This document shows, in pieces, positions 38,831-52,605 of a DNA stretch of 64,000 nt (positions are counted from its first letter, which is position 1; each line of letters starts with the position of its first letter). Both the position numbers and the translations under genes were made by a program. Source of the stretch: Taenia hydatigena. Taxonomy: Eukaryota; Platyhelminthes; Cestoda; Cyclophyllidea; Taeniidae. Location: positions 8,220,098-8,284,097 of the forward strand of contig JADWOT020000007.1 in the NCBI GenBank assembly GCA_036345935.2, read 5' to 3'. The notes below the pieces were generated by a model. It ran no database searches and had not been told where the DNA came from. It saw only the letters and a list, made by a program, of their open reading frames with translations.

Positions 38831-41800
38831 TCAACATGGTTGGCAATAATTATGACGGTGAGGGCAGTTGAAATTCACAGAGAATCCACCTCAATTGTTC
38901 ATACCTTTGCGTCTGCAGATAATTTTAGGCTAAGGGGGTTCCACTTAAATACCCCCTGGACTATCGTTATAAAGGATCCACGGATGCCTATTGCAATGTG
39001 CAAAATGACTTACTGTTCTCGTGAATATGCACAACAGAAGGTCATTAGTGGCGCTCTCCTCCTCCCTGGAGCCCCCACTAAGTCCTATTCTCCCCTCCAG
39101 AGGAAGAGAGATTAAAGCTAATATCGCAGTATATGATTACCACTTTGCCTCTCTTGCATAAGCATCTAGTTCGAATCAAAGTGTTTGCTATGAGGGTAAG
39201 GTAGTCAATTAACTCATTAGACAGTGATGCCGATCTGCCATTGCTGCTTCTGCGCAAATCGTCTGTGTCTGCCATTGCGAAATAGGCAACTGGAAGGAAG
39301 GAAAAAACAAGGCATTAAAAATAAATTGCTGCATTAAAAGCAGTGGCAGCAGTGGTACACATTTCTTTTATGCAGTCCGGCCTGATTTACAGACCCGTGA
39401 CTCCGGTTCGGGTAGAAGGAGCCACTTTATTGCAAATCTTGGTAAATTCGTGTTGACAAAAGAAGCAACAGTTGCCATAGCAGAAGTAGGAGCTAGCGTT
39501 TATGCTACGTTTAGGCGTAGATGGGTTGCATCAAAGTAAAATGTGGACTGCGAGTACGTGTGCGCATGCACACACACTGACGCCTCTATGGCAGGGAGGT
39601 TAATTATAGAAGCTATGACCTCAAATTGACATAAGTCAGCAATGGAAACACACTCAGAATGCAGAAATTCTTCGTTACTATGGGTACCTACCCAGCAATC
39701 AAGCTGGGAAAGAATGAAGCCTCCTCCTTAGGCCCAAACAAACTAGAGAAACCAGACTTAACACCTAAGCAGTACTGTAGTAGGTAGGGTGAGAAACCGA
39801 ATCGGATAAAAAAACTCGTGCACACGCTTGTGGTCACTTCCCGAACTCTAGCCGAGAATATGAATGCATTTATGTGTCTGTTCAGTTTACGCGTCAGCAC
39901 TAATGGCAGATGGTGTGACATGTACACCTGTTGCTAAGTCACTTCGCCCGCTTGCCCGCCCAATTGCTCGTTTCCTCCCTTTCCTCATGCTCACACAAGT
40001 ACCCATCCATTTCTGGTCTATGTGATTCACTCATTTTTGAAGACACCGCTATAAAAAATACATCCATTCGAGTATATAGAAGACCTCTGATGCTATATTT
40101 TGATCTGAGAGCTGACTTAAACTGCCCTTCTGCCATTAACACCAGCTCATACTAAAGATCAGCACGTTATCGAGAACTACTTAGATAGTGAACGTCTAGA
40201 CCCTCAACTAGGTCGTCAGGCTCTACTTACCCCGTGGTTACCACCAGAGCATGGCACGATTTCCTGGGCATAGTGGGAAATGCTCTAAGTAGTGTTGGTG
40301 TATGCGTTTGTGCTATCAAGTGCCCGACAACGTTTCTTGATCCCCTACTTCATGCTGCTTTAAAAGAGGACTTATGGACCCAGAATCCTTCCAAGAAATC
40401 GATACACACACCTCTCTAGACTCACACTGACATCAGCCACAGCCCAGTCTAGCCCACTGCTAACTCCTCTTCTGCCCGTTTGCGCCAACGATAATCGGAA
40501 GAGAGGAGCAGCCTCCACCATGGATGGATCCACATAACTTTGAGGTCTCCAAATAGGCCAAGATACGGTAAAGCAACTTTTGTACGGCTCCACGCCATGC
40601 GCCACCTTATCTATGATAGCTGTCTTAGCACTCCTTTTACCTGTGTGTCTGATAGAGGTGCCGCCATTGTGTGGTAAACACACGCTGTCTGCCTCTCTAA
40701 TTTAGCTACCTGCAAGATGAAATTGTTTATTCCAAATGGAAAATTTCATCCACAGCAAAGCAGAAAGTGCGCAGGCCCGAGGGTGAACTAAACACCAGTT
40801 AATTGACCACTTTTGATGAATGCGATGGCTACAACCTTTTAATCAGGAAGAATAAAGCACAGACACAGGCTAAAAACATTATGCAGCTGGTATATGAATT
40901 TACCCCTTCCCCTATCCCTCAGTGTTCCGCTGAGATGCCTTAGGTGGGGTCAAAAGATTGACCTTTTGGATATCTGAGAGCTGGTTGGATGACTAAATGG
41001 GTCAAGAAGCTGATGAATAGAAGAATAAAAATAACTAATTGCAATGTACGTATTGAAGACTACACATCGGACACAATTCTCTCACCATTTTGCCCTCTCT
41101 GGTGACAATAGCATGCCCTTTGTTTGTGGACAAATTTAGTTGTTTACCAATTTGACTGTGGTCAATTTGAGAAAATGGGCGGGCAAGTAAAATGACTATC
41201 ACAGCTGCCGAAGCCGATGAACGTGGTTCCACGGCTCTCAGAAGACAGACACTCTCCTTGGCTTGACTTAGGCGAGGGCTTCTACTCCTTGAATGACTGC
41301 GTAACCGTCCCCCAACTCCCTCCTTCTTCCTTTTTATTCGAATTATCCCAGCAAGTAGCCTGCTACGAACCCAAGAAGTAGTTGTAGGTCGGAGTCATTA
41401 TTCAGCCTAGGAGGAAAATCTTTGTTTCCGCATTGTAAGGAAAATCAATTCTTTATCTAAGGTACCAGAGCTAGCAAAACCTACAAAACAGGACCGACTT
41501 TAAAATTAATAGGCTTAAACTGACAATAGCGAGAATGCTAATTCCATGAGGAAAAGGGTAAATCCTAAATTTGGCTTCCACTAATGGATGTCCGAGAAGT
41601 TTGGTTACTAAGGTAGTGATCAACTCACCAAGCCTGGATTAATTGACCAGTGGCGCATCAGATCAAAACTTCTGACACAACATCCAATGTAAGCAGTCAA
41701 GGACTTACTTAGACTGAATAATCCTTAGTGACTAATGTCAAGCTTGAGCAGTGCGAAGGATGGAGATACCAAGCACTCTTCCAAAGACAGCAAAAACGCA

Positions 41801-44800
41801 TCTTAAATAGATACAACTGACCAATGTGCGAGAGCGACCCCTACTGTTGATTAGAAACGCACTTAAGCTCAATCACTACGTGCTTAACCAATGGAATGCC
41901 TGCCTCTTGTACGCGATTTGGTTGGTCTAGAGAACGCTTCATGAATTCCTCACCCAGTCTGACTTTTATATTGCAGTTTCTTGCAAAAATAACAATTAGA
42001 AGTAGGGTTAACTGTGTCCCATACATAGAGAAAGGTGTCTGGCATTGCTTGCGATTAGGTAATGCTTTTATTCGCAGGAGAGCGGAGGCGTGTGTGTGAG
42101 GCAGTTGATTTGATTGCGCATTTCTGGTGTGGCGGCTTAGCTGCTGTCGACTTTGCCGTCCTCCAACAGTTTGATCGGATGCCCTTTTTCTGGCGACCGC
42201 AAGATCGAAATAATGACCACAGTTGAATTAGGGTTTTAACGCTTCATCCGGGAGCTGAAATGACCCTTACTAAGTTCCATTTCGCTTCCGCGTATGTCAA
42301 AGGCGTCATACGTAGCGCAAAACGGGTAAAACAGGCCAAAAAGCCTTTCTTGTTACTTTAAAAGTCACTTGTCCTCTAATAAATCCACTGAGGTCTCTGT
42401 ATCAACACTAAATGCAGTTGCGCATCGGGTACCTAATTTTGGATCTCGCCATGTTAAAGGGTGCCTAATTGGGGTGACCACAGCCTCCTTAAATGGTTGT
42501 TTGACCATACCAGCAATTGCAGCTCCTGGTTCATCAATAATTGGGTCATCTAATCACATCACGTTGATTGCATGTGGAAAGAGAGGCGAAGAGTGGGAGC
42601 GCGACGATCGTCGTTGCGATAGGCAGAGGACGAGTGTAAGGATAGAACGAGAAGGCTTCGGTCATGGGTTGGGCCTGACACAAGAGAAAGGGATGTTCTT
42701 CTCACAAAGTGATTCAAATTTTACAGACCGAGGAAAACCTCTTTTTATTCTATACCTGCACACATTTTAATTCGTACCCTCCAATTTTTGTTGATGTGGT
42801 GAAAACTAGTAGCTTCTAGCGGTTATCAATCGAATGTCTTGGCGGTTACACAAAATCAGGCATATTAATTTAGGTCTGAATTAAGGATTGACCTTGTCTC
42901 TTTTATGCAGTCAATTCGAATCAAGAGACCAAAGGTTGTAATTGGTAATCTTAAGCACGGTGGGCTTACACGACGTGATAGCAGTTCTGACACGTGTTCA
43001 AAGTCTCTTCACTACATTGCGTGTGACAGTATGTTGTTACCGGTTGGGGGAGAGGAACCTACACTTCCACTTTAACCAGGTTTCGGCGGGTGGTGATCGG
43101 TCAATTGTTCTGGCTGCTTGGACAACTGACCGACGAGAAAATAGTGTGGCTAAATAGGAGACTCCGGGGAAAACTAGTCATCATTGGCAGAAACGAAGAA
43201 TTGCAAGACGTTGACATTGTATTCTAGGGCTGTGATTAATTTCATTCAGTTAATCACTTTCGGTTCCGAAACGACTTGTCATTTCGCTACATCCAGAGAC
43301 CTTAAAATCTAAAACGCATTGTGGAGGAAAGTGTGACTGGTAACCAACCTTGTGGCTTCTGCGATTACCTCCGCCACCAAAATTTGTGATCGGAATGACG
43401 TTAATTGCCATACTATCTTGGTTTGCATAACACGGCTTTTAAGTAGTATTGTAGTTACTTAAATCGTCCCAATCGTATTGGTAGTCATTTCTTCGCCTCC
43501 GATTTCGTGCCTTTCGGCTCAGCAGCAGCATTAGGGATCGATTAATGTCAGACATCAGTTAAAAGCACTGATTAGAAAATATTTTAGAGGTACTTTGCTT
43601 TAAGAAAGAAACTTTGTGTTGCCTTTAGCTCCCTCCAAAGCATCAAAAGTTCCCTATCATCGCACTCATTATGCAATTTTTCGAGCTCTTTCTATTAGAC
43701 ACGGCGTTCCATACCACTTGAATATAGTAATGTGTAAAAAGCAGGAGCATATTTGTTTACAGTTGGTGTTTAAAATTTATAAGAGCAGATTAATTGCCAT
43801 TATAATTGCTATTATTCAAAACAGAACAAGTGTTTATTTAAGGATGCTAATTCGTTAAACAATAGAGAAAAGGAAAATAATACAAAAGGAGATATAGTTG
43901 CAATACTTCGCTTGTTCGGACTGCCGGTTTCGGTCTCAGTGACAGAGGTGGCCATATTACTTGACCTGCATGGACTGGACTCCGGGTCATGCCAACAGCT
44001 CTACCCCTCTGTATATTGAATACATATTCTGTCCTGGTATTGTGCTTTCCTTTGCCTTCAGGATGGTCTCCGGATGCTACAATAACAGCCAGGCTGAATA
44101 GCTGCATTTGGTATACAGAAAAGGATTGGGGTTTTGACGTTGAGTTCAAGCCATTGGGTCAATACAAATCGGTCAACCAAGTGCGCATTACCCAAACTGA
44201 GACTTAACTAACCACCCGTGTTGATCATTGTAACGTATTCAAAATTGAATTAGATGCACTTACTAGCAATTTGTTTCGGTAATCAAATGTTATGCTGCTA
44301 AGGAGACAGCTTATCAAATAACCACCTATGCATCATAGTGCTTCGGTTGATTTGAAAATTCATCCAATTTGGAATTAGGTTCAGAAACGTGGAATTTCGC
44401 TGACGATTACGCGCATCTACAGATAGACGCCAAGATGTATAGCTAAAGTCGAATTCGCGAAACGGGGTATGATGCCTAGTATAGTTCAATAGGGGTTGCG
44501 TCTCACCCGCATTCACATTATCGATGTCTTCATGCAGACGTGGTAAGGAAACTCGGTAGCAAAATCTGTATCACGTTTCACGACTAGTTTAACCTCAGTT
44601 GTTAGTAGCCTGCAGGCAAAATATGAATGTTGGATGGCTGCTGAAAGTAGACGATGTCGTTTGCAGTCACTATGTTGTGGGTCGTCAGTGGTCACCCATT
44701 TGTAACATATGCACTCCTTCCGCCTTAACAGTAAAAATCAGGATAGATAATATTCAAGATGGGATTCGCTTTTCGCTACCACCAGTGTGGTGTCCCTGCA

Positions 44801-47800
44801 CTTTATCGAAAAGGTCAAAAGACAATACTGGGACGGACAGGTAGGGCTACATTTGCAGCCTTGTACAGCAGAAGAAACCTAATTGTTTTGAAGCAGACAG
44901 GGGCATGACGCCTCGCTCTTTTTATATCTCTGCTGCCTCTAATTAATCCCAAAGTATTAAATATGCTACAATAAACCTTGGCTGTTTGGCCTCGGAGTAG
45001 CCAGGAAAGGAAGGAAATTTAGCAAGATAGGTGCCATAATCATCAAAACAGTGTATTTTTCTACCTTTTTGCAACAATAAGTGCATAGAACTGCGGCATT
45101 AAGCCCGTACTAAACATGATTGATGAATATAAAGAGCAATAATTTGCAACTTTTTGGGCAACATGTTATCGGTTTCTCCTCTCTACTTAGTCCTTTATAC
45201 CCTTTCAACAAACAGGACGATTTGATCGACACAATTTAATTGATTGCGATCAATGAGAAGTGATACGGATTCGGCGATCAGGACGCTAAGGCCCTCTTTT
45301 CTTCCAGACATTCTATGCTACTCGTCTATTGCAAGCTTACCCTTGCTTGCCCTATTTTTGGCCCGATGGGATATTCAAAAGAGCATAAGGATTATATAGC
45401 TTTCTCTTCTTTACCACTGTCCAGTGCCGTATTTTAACATTCTCAGCAAAACACCGCTGCAAACCAGAATCCAACTAAGTGGTTGGCTAAGATTTCGCAT
45501 TTCTATAGAGTGCTTGACCGCGGTTTTGTCAATATAATGCAGAATTTTATATAATTCTCTTTTACGGGCTGTTCTTTGTTAAACAAAGCGCAACCGCTTC
45601 TTTGAACAGCATAAAATACAAAAGAGGCTAAATAAAAATACAGAAAACCGGACGAAGTTCTTAGACAGATTACCGAAACCCATTGTCTAGCATCTCCTTT
45701 TGTAGTAATGCTCTTCCTCATCCCTCCTTTAAAAAGATGAAAGGAAACAAAGTGACCTGGTCGAGCCTTCATGCAGATTCATCTTTGTCCCCGTGCAGTT
45801 AGTGATGTGATGGCAAAAGAAGGTGAGATGAAGGGAAAGTGATGAAACATCGAGGTGTGTAATCGCATTGATGTCCTTCTGATGAGACTCTAAATGGTCC
45901 CGGTAGGGCAAGCGCACCAGATTTTGTTTCCAGCTTCAACCCTGCAAGAGTCGCTTGATTTAAGTTATTGGTTCGAGGTTGAGTTTGTGTAGTATTTTGC
46001 ACCACGTGATGTGCTGTCAGTTTGATGCGCGTGATTTTGAGCCAAATTATTTGAAAGGGTTCGCTTAAGGCGAAATCTCTACCTCTTCACGTGTTTGCAG
46101 ATTGCGTCAACTGGGAGATTAAAACCTAACTAGAGCGCTTTTATAGAATACCTAAGGACAAAAATCGTCTTGCTACGGCTTACTTTATTCTTCTGCCGGC
46201 CCAGAATGGTAGGAGACTTTGAGGCATGACGAGGTTAACAATAACTAAAGGAGACTAATTTTTCATCACACGGATAAAAGTCTTAATTTCTCGTAAATCC
46301 TTGTCCTCATATTGGCTGCATTCCTTTAAATTATTAGCGATAATTTTACAGTTTATGATTTTGTAGTCTCGGTTCAGAGTACTTTATTAAGTTGACCTTT
46401 GCATAAAATCCATTGCTTAGCGCATTTTTCAACCGAAGATTTCATACGATTGAGCGCCGTGGTTCAGTTCTTCACTCGAAGAACTAAGCCAATGCATAGA
46501 ATTTTAAAAAACTCGTGAGTTTATTTTGCACTACGTCCAGCACTCTCATCCATGTGCTTAGCTATTATATACACGCGTTCCATAACGGCCCTTCTGCGAG
46601 TGCATCCTCAACCATGAGATTAGCAAAATGAAAAGTACACATTGTAATAAACACAGTTTCTTTAACATCTCTAGCTCTGCATATATTAGCTAGCGACTTT
46701 ATCAAATTTTTAGCACACACTCAATTCCAGGTCTTGAAGCAGATCTCTGATAAGAGTGGATATGATCGTAATGAAATACCATCAACTTCTTGTCTGCTCT
46801 TTACTTAGGATGGCTGGAATTGGAGGAAACAAGCTATTTTCGGGAGGCCTTAAAGCAGCGGCAATCTAAGCTAGTCTTGATGATAGGCAGCTTTGTACCG
46901 ATAGTTAGAGTGGTCAGCTTCTAAAAATATCAGTGCTTTTTGTTTCGAGCTGAAAAGGCCGATCATTTCGATCGCTGTAGAGAATCCTTTGCCTGGACGA
47001 AAGAACCGAGATCTGCCGTCGGTACGGAGTTATCGCGTTCGAAGTTGGTGAACAGAAAACATTGTCGGGCAAATTATTAATGTCAAAGTGCGGCTATGGT
47101 TTCTTCAAACAGGGAGTTCTCCAAAAAGCTTTTTGTGTGTGCCTAACAGTCGCCTTGCGCTATTTAGAACGTCATCAATTCTAGTCAAATCATTTGCCTT
47201 TAACTTCGTCCTTATAAATGTGGAAGCTTGCAAAAAAGCTAAATATCAAAACAGCTTTAAATGAATATTTTGGTTATTAAAAGATTAACATTGGAAGTTC
47301 CTTTGATCATGAACTGACTTCCAGTTGCGTACAGTACGCAAAATTTGTAAGCCTAGAAAGAGAGCTTGTTGCCTCCAAATCTCGGTTGTGAAGCATAATC
47401 GGCCAAGGTTGAGGGGTGTAAGGGCAAATGATTCCACTTGCGAATTCTTAACTGAGGTAATTTGCGTTTGATTGGCTAACCTTTTTAGCTCTGCAGTTGA
47501 CCATGCGACACGATTCATGCAACAAGTGGTATTCATCGATTCTGGACGAGCCATGGCGAAAGAATTCAATATCAACAACGCGAGACATGCTGCGCGTCAC
47601 AGCACTCGACGCTACCATGCAATCACAATTCAATTTCATCCTTATTGCAACTTACTTGCTTTTGTTTGACCTAGCAGTCTCTGCTCTTTGTGATCTCCAC
47701 TATCTCTTCCCTTTTGTTCAATGGGAGTTAAATAAAAATATGGGCAACAGTTTTAAGTTCTAACAATTAAGACAGTCGTATCAAAATTACTGAGGCTTAC

Positions 47801-48550
47801 TTTCGCTCTGCGGGAAGATAGCTAGCCTATTGACTTTTTTAGCGAAATCCTCAATTTCTACTGAGCTAATCAATCATTTTTCATGCGAGAGGACGCAGGT
47901 GGCGATGTTCAAGATTTTAATGAAAAACCTAATTATGGCTCATTACATTTAAGGCAGAATATTTTCAAGTACAACTTTAACAGGCAAGCTTACACGTCTC
48001 ACAAATACTGGTGCTTTCAACAGCGTGCTGGAAATTCCACCATCATTTTCACAACCTAACTCGCCTTCGCCCTCACAAACAAACCTGCGTGCACATGCAC
48101 ACTGCCAAGGGCAAAACGTCAGAGAATGTTCGACTTCTATCCCACTTCTACTCGTAGTCGTCATCTCCCGCAAAAAAGACCTTTATCACTCCATTTCCTG
48201 CCACAAGCCGACTCGAGTAAAAGCCGTTTGAAAGTGGCATCCACTGAGATCCATGAGAAACATTCAAAGAATCGACGAGCGGATCAAAATCAACCACAAA
48301 ATGATAATCGGCATGCACTTCAAAAACAACTGATACAAAATCAAAAAAGAAGACATGCAGCACCTCGAAAAATGCCGAGCCTGTCAATAACCGCAAGTAA
48401 AATTTTTGCTTGATACTGATTACAATGTCAGCAATTATACATTTGACTGCTTAACAGGAACACTTAGCTCAACAGTGGGGATTGCAAGCGATGATACTTT
48501 GCTTGGTTTTAATTAAAACGACAATCGTCGAAAAGTAATCTTCCAGCGGT
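38831..48550. other. Gene-poor DNA with a few weak coding-like spots
   Basis: No gene is supported. A frame of 133 codons at 42369-42770 (plus) has no recognisable domain. At 44062-44207 (plus) an acceptor-like TTTGCCTTCAG precedes 48 open codons and a stop, but no partner exon is visible. A 12-base perfect palindrome, CGACGATCGTCG, lies at 42602-42613. Confidence 0.45.
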
Positions 48551-48845
48551 GAAGCCTATTGCAGTAGTAGTGATAAGAAGACGACATGAAGGCCTCACGC
48601 TATCACCACACATGTGCATCTTGACTTCAGGTATCCACTACTTATTTTATTTAGCCCAATGGCCGATGTTGGATGTGGCGCTGCCTTGCGTGCTTTCACA
48701 TGCCACGTCAATCATCTTCAACAACCAGTGTCTACCGCACACTGAGGCTTATTGTGGCAGTGATGGTGATGAGAAGACGACGGGAGGAAGGCCTCACACC
48801 ACTGCCACCGCATATGCGCACCTCTGCGGGAGGCATTTACTTATC
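48551..48845 (+). repeat. Diverged tandem duplication, period about 193 bases
   Basis: A block of about 90 bases at 48551-48642 is repeated in the same orientation at 48744-48845. Shared landmarks in order are GAAGCCTATTG/GAGGCTTATTG, AGAAGACGAC, GAAGGCCTCAC, CACATGTGCATCT/CATATGCGCACCTCT, and GGTATCCACTACTTAT/GGCATTTACTTATC. Both copies stay open in one frame over most of their length (RRRHEGLT versus RRRREEGLT). No known protein is suggested. Identity is roughly 70% with indels. Confidence 0.6.
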
Positions 48846-49846
48846 GCACATAGCTTAACAGCCGAGATTGGAAGTAGTGCTGTATCACGCGGTTTAACTT
48901 TAAATGGTGTTCGCCATCCTTTTTCCTCTTAACAGTAGTTATAGTCACGTAACAAGCAAACAGCTCTTCTCAAAACAGATTCTTTGCATAAATTTCAGCG
49001 CAACTATAGGGATGATAGTACCAAAGGTTTGTATTGGGGAGATTTTATAAAATTGACTGCAGTGTCTTCTTTGCCATGAGTCTCCACGCCCCTAGCATTC
49101 TTACAAATCATTTTCAGTCTTCTCTTCCCGATTGTCATTGGTGCAAGTACAGCAGCTAGTTTTCACGACTTCATCATCGAATTCACTGGGGTCACCTTGG
49201 CGCCTCAGACCCCATTTTTGTGGAGCACTTCAGCGGATATTTCTTCTCTTTCCATTCTCCGTGCACCTTTGCCTCGGTCAAAAGTACGATGCATGGCTGA
49301 GTAGAGTTTCATTGCGATCATTTTTCGTGGATTCATTTCTCTGGCTTTCTTTTACCATTTTCCAAAATTGGTCACGCAGATTGGTGAAGCACTGGCCACA
49401 TGCAAGCCGGTCGATGCAACATCACGATAGATCAGGTGATTGGACATTCCCTGAGATCCCCTCCAACGCTATCGCACGTTGTGTGGGTCAGATAACAATG
49501 GTCAAGATGGCTTGTGCCCATAGTTATGGTGCCTGTATCAGCTTGGATAGGTGGTTTCCTACTTAAAATATGCTTGAGTTTCCAGTGCGTAGCTGCAGAT
49601 TTTGGTTCTATTCGCGAATTCCTCCGTGAATACTGACGCATTCAATGGAATAGTAGCAAGTTGTTTGGTTTTTACTGCCGTAATTTTAAAAATGCTTGGC
49701 AGTAAACATTGATACCATGACACCGGTCATAAATGGCGAGAAGTTCCTTTTTATTTCCATGCTTGAATGCGTGATCAGCTGGTTGAATTGGTCAATGTAT
49801 TATATTACACCCAGCTACCGCCGTTTCAGAGCATGGCACCACTGAC
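48846..49846. other. Spacer before the IR2 left arm
   Basis: A frame of 144 codons (49132-49566, plus) is open but rich in Ser, Phe and Leu and has no recognised domain. No other feature is seen. Confidence 0.4.
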
Positions 49847-51152
49847 CTCGAGTCTCCAACACCGCTCCGAGATTCGTCCGGAGAACGACTCCTTAACTCC
49901 TCCACCGCACCCCACTGCGTAACCCTTCTCATAACTGCTGTTCCATTTCAGCTCCATTACCTGACCGAATAGAGTGGTTTCGCTAATGTCTGTATCAGCT
50001 CACAAAAAGGCTACTAAAACGCTGCTCTTACTAGTAAATACCTTACTAGGAAAATAAATAATTTCCAGCAATTGTCCAAAGATGGCCAATGTTATCACCA
50101 CAAGGGGGATGTTTTGCTCTCTCTAACGCCTCTCAAGTCTACTGAGGAAGTCTCATTGGTGTGGCTATCTACATTCCAGGGAGTTATTTAGCAAGTTTGT
50201 TAATGTTGCTTCAATAAAGGGCATTTCGGTTTGCATGGGTTTTGCAACTTTTGCAAAGATTCCTTTAGACTATAGATGCTGCATCGTATCAACCATCTGG
50301 CAGGACTTCTAACGTTAATTTTTAACAAGGCGTGATACTGCATGAGATATCTAGCAGACTCTTCTTGAAAGAGTACGTAGAATCTGTTAACTATGCATAG
50401 AATTTGCGGGGTCAGACGATTTCTCTCAATAGCCCTTTGGAATTCAAAAACATTCCGTTTGACATTTTGTATTAGTAAAGTCAGTAATAAATTTATTAGC
50501 TTCTGATAAATATCGCAAGGAACGGGGTGCCCTCAGTCAGTTGACTTTAGTGCAGATCACCATCTACACGGGGCATTTATTCTGTGCTTAGAAGAGCCAT
50601 AGTCACGAAATCTAATTTCAGAATATCAGCATGATGGTTCCCAGTTGGGGATGGAATATCCAAATCGAGGGTCTTTCGAGCTAGTAAAATTGGCACATCA
50701 GTCATTGGAAGCGGTTTGAAAGTGCCCGTGCCAGATGTCATTCCCAAAATCTCATTACTTCCTTGTCGAAATGCTTCCCCGCTATTAAATTTTATATGAA
50801 AAAAATGCAGCCTTTGTGAGGGTCTTTATCTCAGCCTAAACGATGCTGTGACCATCAAAATATATGTTATTCTTTCCTATTTTATCTTGACATGTGAGCA
50901 TACCCAAATATTTCATTACCAAATAATCCCATGCGCTTGACCTAAATGACAAGAGCATTATTCCAACAGTTACTGCGGAGGGAATCGCACACCCAGGAAT
51001 GATTGCTAACTGCGCCTTCCTTCCACTTTAGGATCGAGCAGTAAAAATGGCTCTCTTCAACTAACACACCTTCATTTTCACCGACTCAAACAACCATGCA
51101 TCGATTATGATGTCATCGCCGTTGCGACTTCAGATTAAGACTACACTGTGAC
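49847..51152 (+). repeat. Left arm of an older inverted repeat (IR2)
   Basis: Reverse-complement match to 62730-64000. The alignment can be followed by eye across the whole length with scattered substitutions and indels, at roughly 80-85% identity. The inner end is near CTACACTGTGAC (51152). The outer boundary is uncertain because the partner runs off the window. The right arm contains about 40 additional bases relative to this one around 62800-62840. The arm carries a decayed coding stretch on its minus strand (50496-50780). IR2 is unrelated by eye to IR1. Confidence 0.85.
50496..50780 (-). pseudogene. Decayed coding stretch in IR2 left arm, unknown family
   Basis: Ninety-five codons on the minus strand read in one frame. 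The first 67 are open, starting GEAFRQGSNE. Stops then fall at codons 68 and 78, and the stretch ends at a stop shared with the other arm. The homologous stretch in the right arm (63140-63426) is only two bases longer, explained by two single-base insertions. In the 49 codons from 50642 down to 50496 I count about 15 third-position differences against about 9 first and 7 second. In the first ten codons four of five differing codons are synonymous. That pattern points to a protein-coding ancestor. I do not recognise the family. Confidence 0.4.
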
Positions 51153-51663
51153 AATTATCTCTGAGTAACAACAACGAGTTGGAAGGCGATCACAACAATA
51201 GCGGACACCATTTTGACAAGTAATAAATGTTTTATCATAAAACTCGGGAACGAGATGACAATTTTATGCTACAAATACTGTACAACGTTGTTCTACTTTA
51301 GCGAATTGAATTTTAGCATTTTAAATAGGCTAACCTTTGAAATACGCAACTACGACCGACTAATAATCGGTATGTGCGCGCATTTTTGATATATTGTCCA
51401 AGCACGTCCGACTGGAGGAGACCCCTCTCACGCTGCATTCAAACAAATTTTGTTACCTAAAACAAACGCCATCTTTGTTTTTCTTGACTGTGCTGAAACC
51501 CATTGCTTTATATTTTTATGGAAACACAATCTATCACTTTCCTCGCAAATCAAATTCGAGGTATCGGTTGACTGACTGTGCTCATCCAGTATACCAGATA
51601 TGCGATCATTTCAAATCCCTCACGGAGCGGGCTAGGAGTTGTGCGGTCTACCAGGCATTTACC
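51153..51663. other. Upstream region of the F-box gene
   Basis: About 510 bases separate the IR2 arm from the F-box start codon. They should hold the promoter and 5' UTR. I see no convincing TATA box or motif. A frame at 51394-51702 runs through the first exon in a different reading context and is not taken as a gene. Confidence 0.4.
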
Positions 51664-52605
51664 ATGGCAACCAGAGTGAGTTATTTGCGATCTCCCTTTT
51701 AGCTTCAGTCTCCATTGCGGTGCATCACACAAGGCATTTATTTCTTTTAGGAACAAGTGCCAAGCATTTGTGATCTTCCTTTTGAAGTACTGGCAAGAAT
51801 TTTCAGTTTCCTCAATGAGGCTGATCGCTTGAGTTTTAGTAAAGCTATTCCAGGATTGAGCTCTATATTTTCTGAGAAGATTAGTCACCAAGATTTTTAT
51901 GAACACATCGGTCATTTCACATGGTTCGATAAGCAACTCTGTGATGCATTATGGCCAGAGAACTTGGCTGCTGCCCACCTAACTGTTCTTCGAGCTAACC
52001 TATATTACAAGGAACAAAATCGTCTGTGGTTTCGTCGCTCCTTCGCCCATGTTTCCATACGTGCATTGGAACCTCTTTCATGCCTCATTATCTCTCCGAC
52101 GGCGAGCGTAAAGCCGTTGACTGTGGGAGATTTGCACGGACTTGAGCCTTATGTACACGTAGTGGATAGAAGTAGTGATGTGTTTGTGCCATTGCAAAAC
52201 CAGCATCAGAAGGCCATCTTACGCCTACCCATAATAAAAAGGCGAGGCTTGACTGAGGTTTCAGTCGAAACCTCATTTCTGTCGTCTTGCATCGGGTCAC
52301 AGTTTCCCGGAATATCGTCATATGCTGACGATCTACTCGCAGCAGACAAAACAAAGATCAGGAGAGCCAACAGTGTTCTCTACTTTGTGGATTACCAAAA
52401 GTGTACAGACAAGCAGAATATTTGGATAACACTGAAGACGATTGCAAGGAGCCTGTTGATGATTCAAACACTGATTGTGGTAGTTACAGTGAATGCAAAA
52501 GAGGACAAAACGTGTGCGCTGAAGCAGGTCGAGGAATTTTATAGCGACCTCGACAGCTCTAGGGACTCCCCATTAGCAGCCATTTCGACGAACTGGAGGC
52601 TGTAG
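51664..52605 (+). CDS. F-box protein, probable SCF adaptor (FBXO4-like), spliced
   Basis: Exon 1 is 51664-51675 (MATR), with an excellent start context ACCATGG. A 75-nt intron (GTGAGT...TTCTTTTAG) joins in phase 0 to exon 2 at 51751, giving MATREQVPSICDLPFEVLAR. If translation stops at the TAG at 52603-52605 the protein has 288 residues. Residues about 10-50 are a clear F-box (LPFEVLARIFSFL), the motif that binds SKP1 and places substrates on the CUL1-RING ubiquitin ligase in cytosol or nucleus. Residues about 210-256 read RANSVLYFVDYQ and, after a helix-like spacer, QTLIVVVTVNAKED. These resemble the beta strand and degenerate NKxD box of small GTPases. Human FBXO4 (TRF1 and cyclin D1 recognition) has an F-box followed by a GTPase-like fold, so it is the best guess for orthology, not proven. 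The C-terminus is uncertain: coding-like sequence continues past the TAG to about 52758 (see 52606-52758). Confidence 0.85.
51676..51750 (+). other. 75-nt intron 1 of the F-box gene
   Basis: The donor is AGA|GTGAGT and the acceptor is TTTATTTCTTTTAG|GAA, with a good pyrimidine tract. Removing it joins ATG GCA ACC AGA to GAA CAA GTG in frame and supplies the only good start codon in front of the F-box. The length fits the short-intron class of about 73 nt described for tapeworms. Confidence 0.85.

Noticed and set aside
42602..42613. Perfect 12-base palindrome CGACGATCGTCG
   Set aside because: A single short palindrome in 64 kb is not significant, and no gene lies beside it.
42369..42770. 133-codon plus-strand frame
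   Set aside because: No motif and no supporting splice or poly(A) signals.
44062..44207. Possible terminal exon after TTTGCCTTCAG
   Set aside because: Only 48 codons, no partner exon and no nearby poly(A) signal. A single acceptor-like site is expected often by chance.
45868..45910. CTGATGAGACTC, resembling the core of a hammerhead ribozyme found in flatworm SINEs
   Set aside because: No matching GAAA core or flanking stems at proper spacing could be found on either strand.
52324..52335. YADD inside the F-box protein frame, like the catalytic box of reverse transcriptases
   Set aside because: No other reverse-transcriptase motif surrounds it. The frame begins with a clear F-box, and the segment lies where a loop before the GTPase-like strand is expected.
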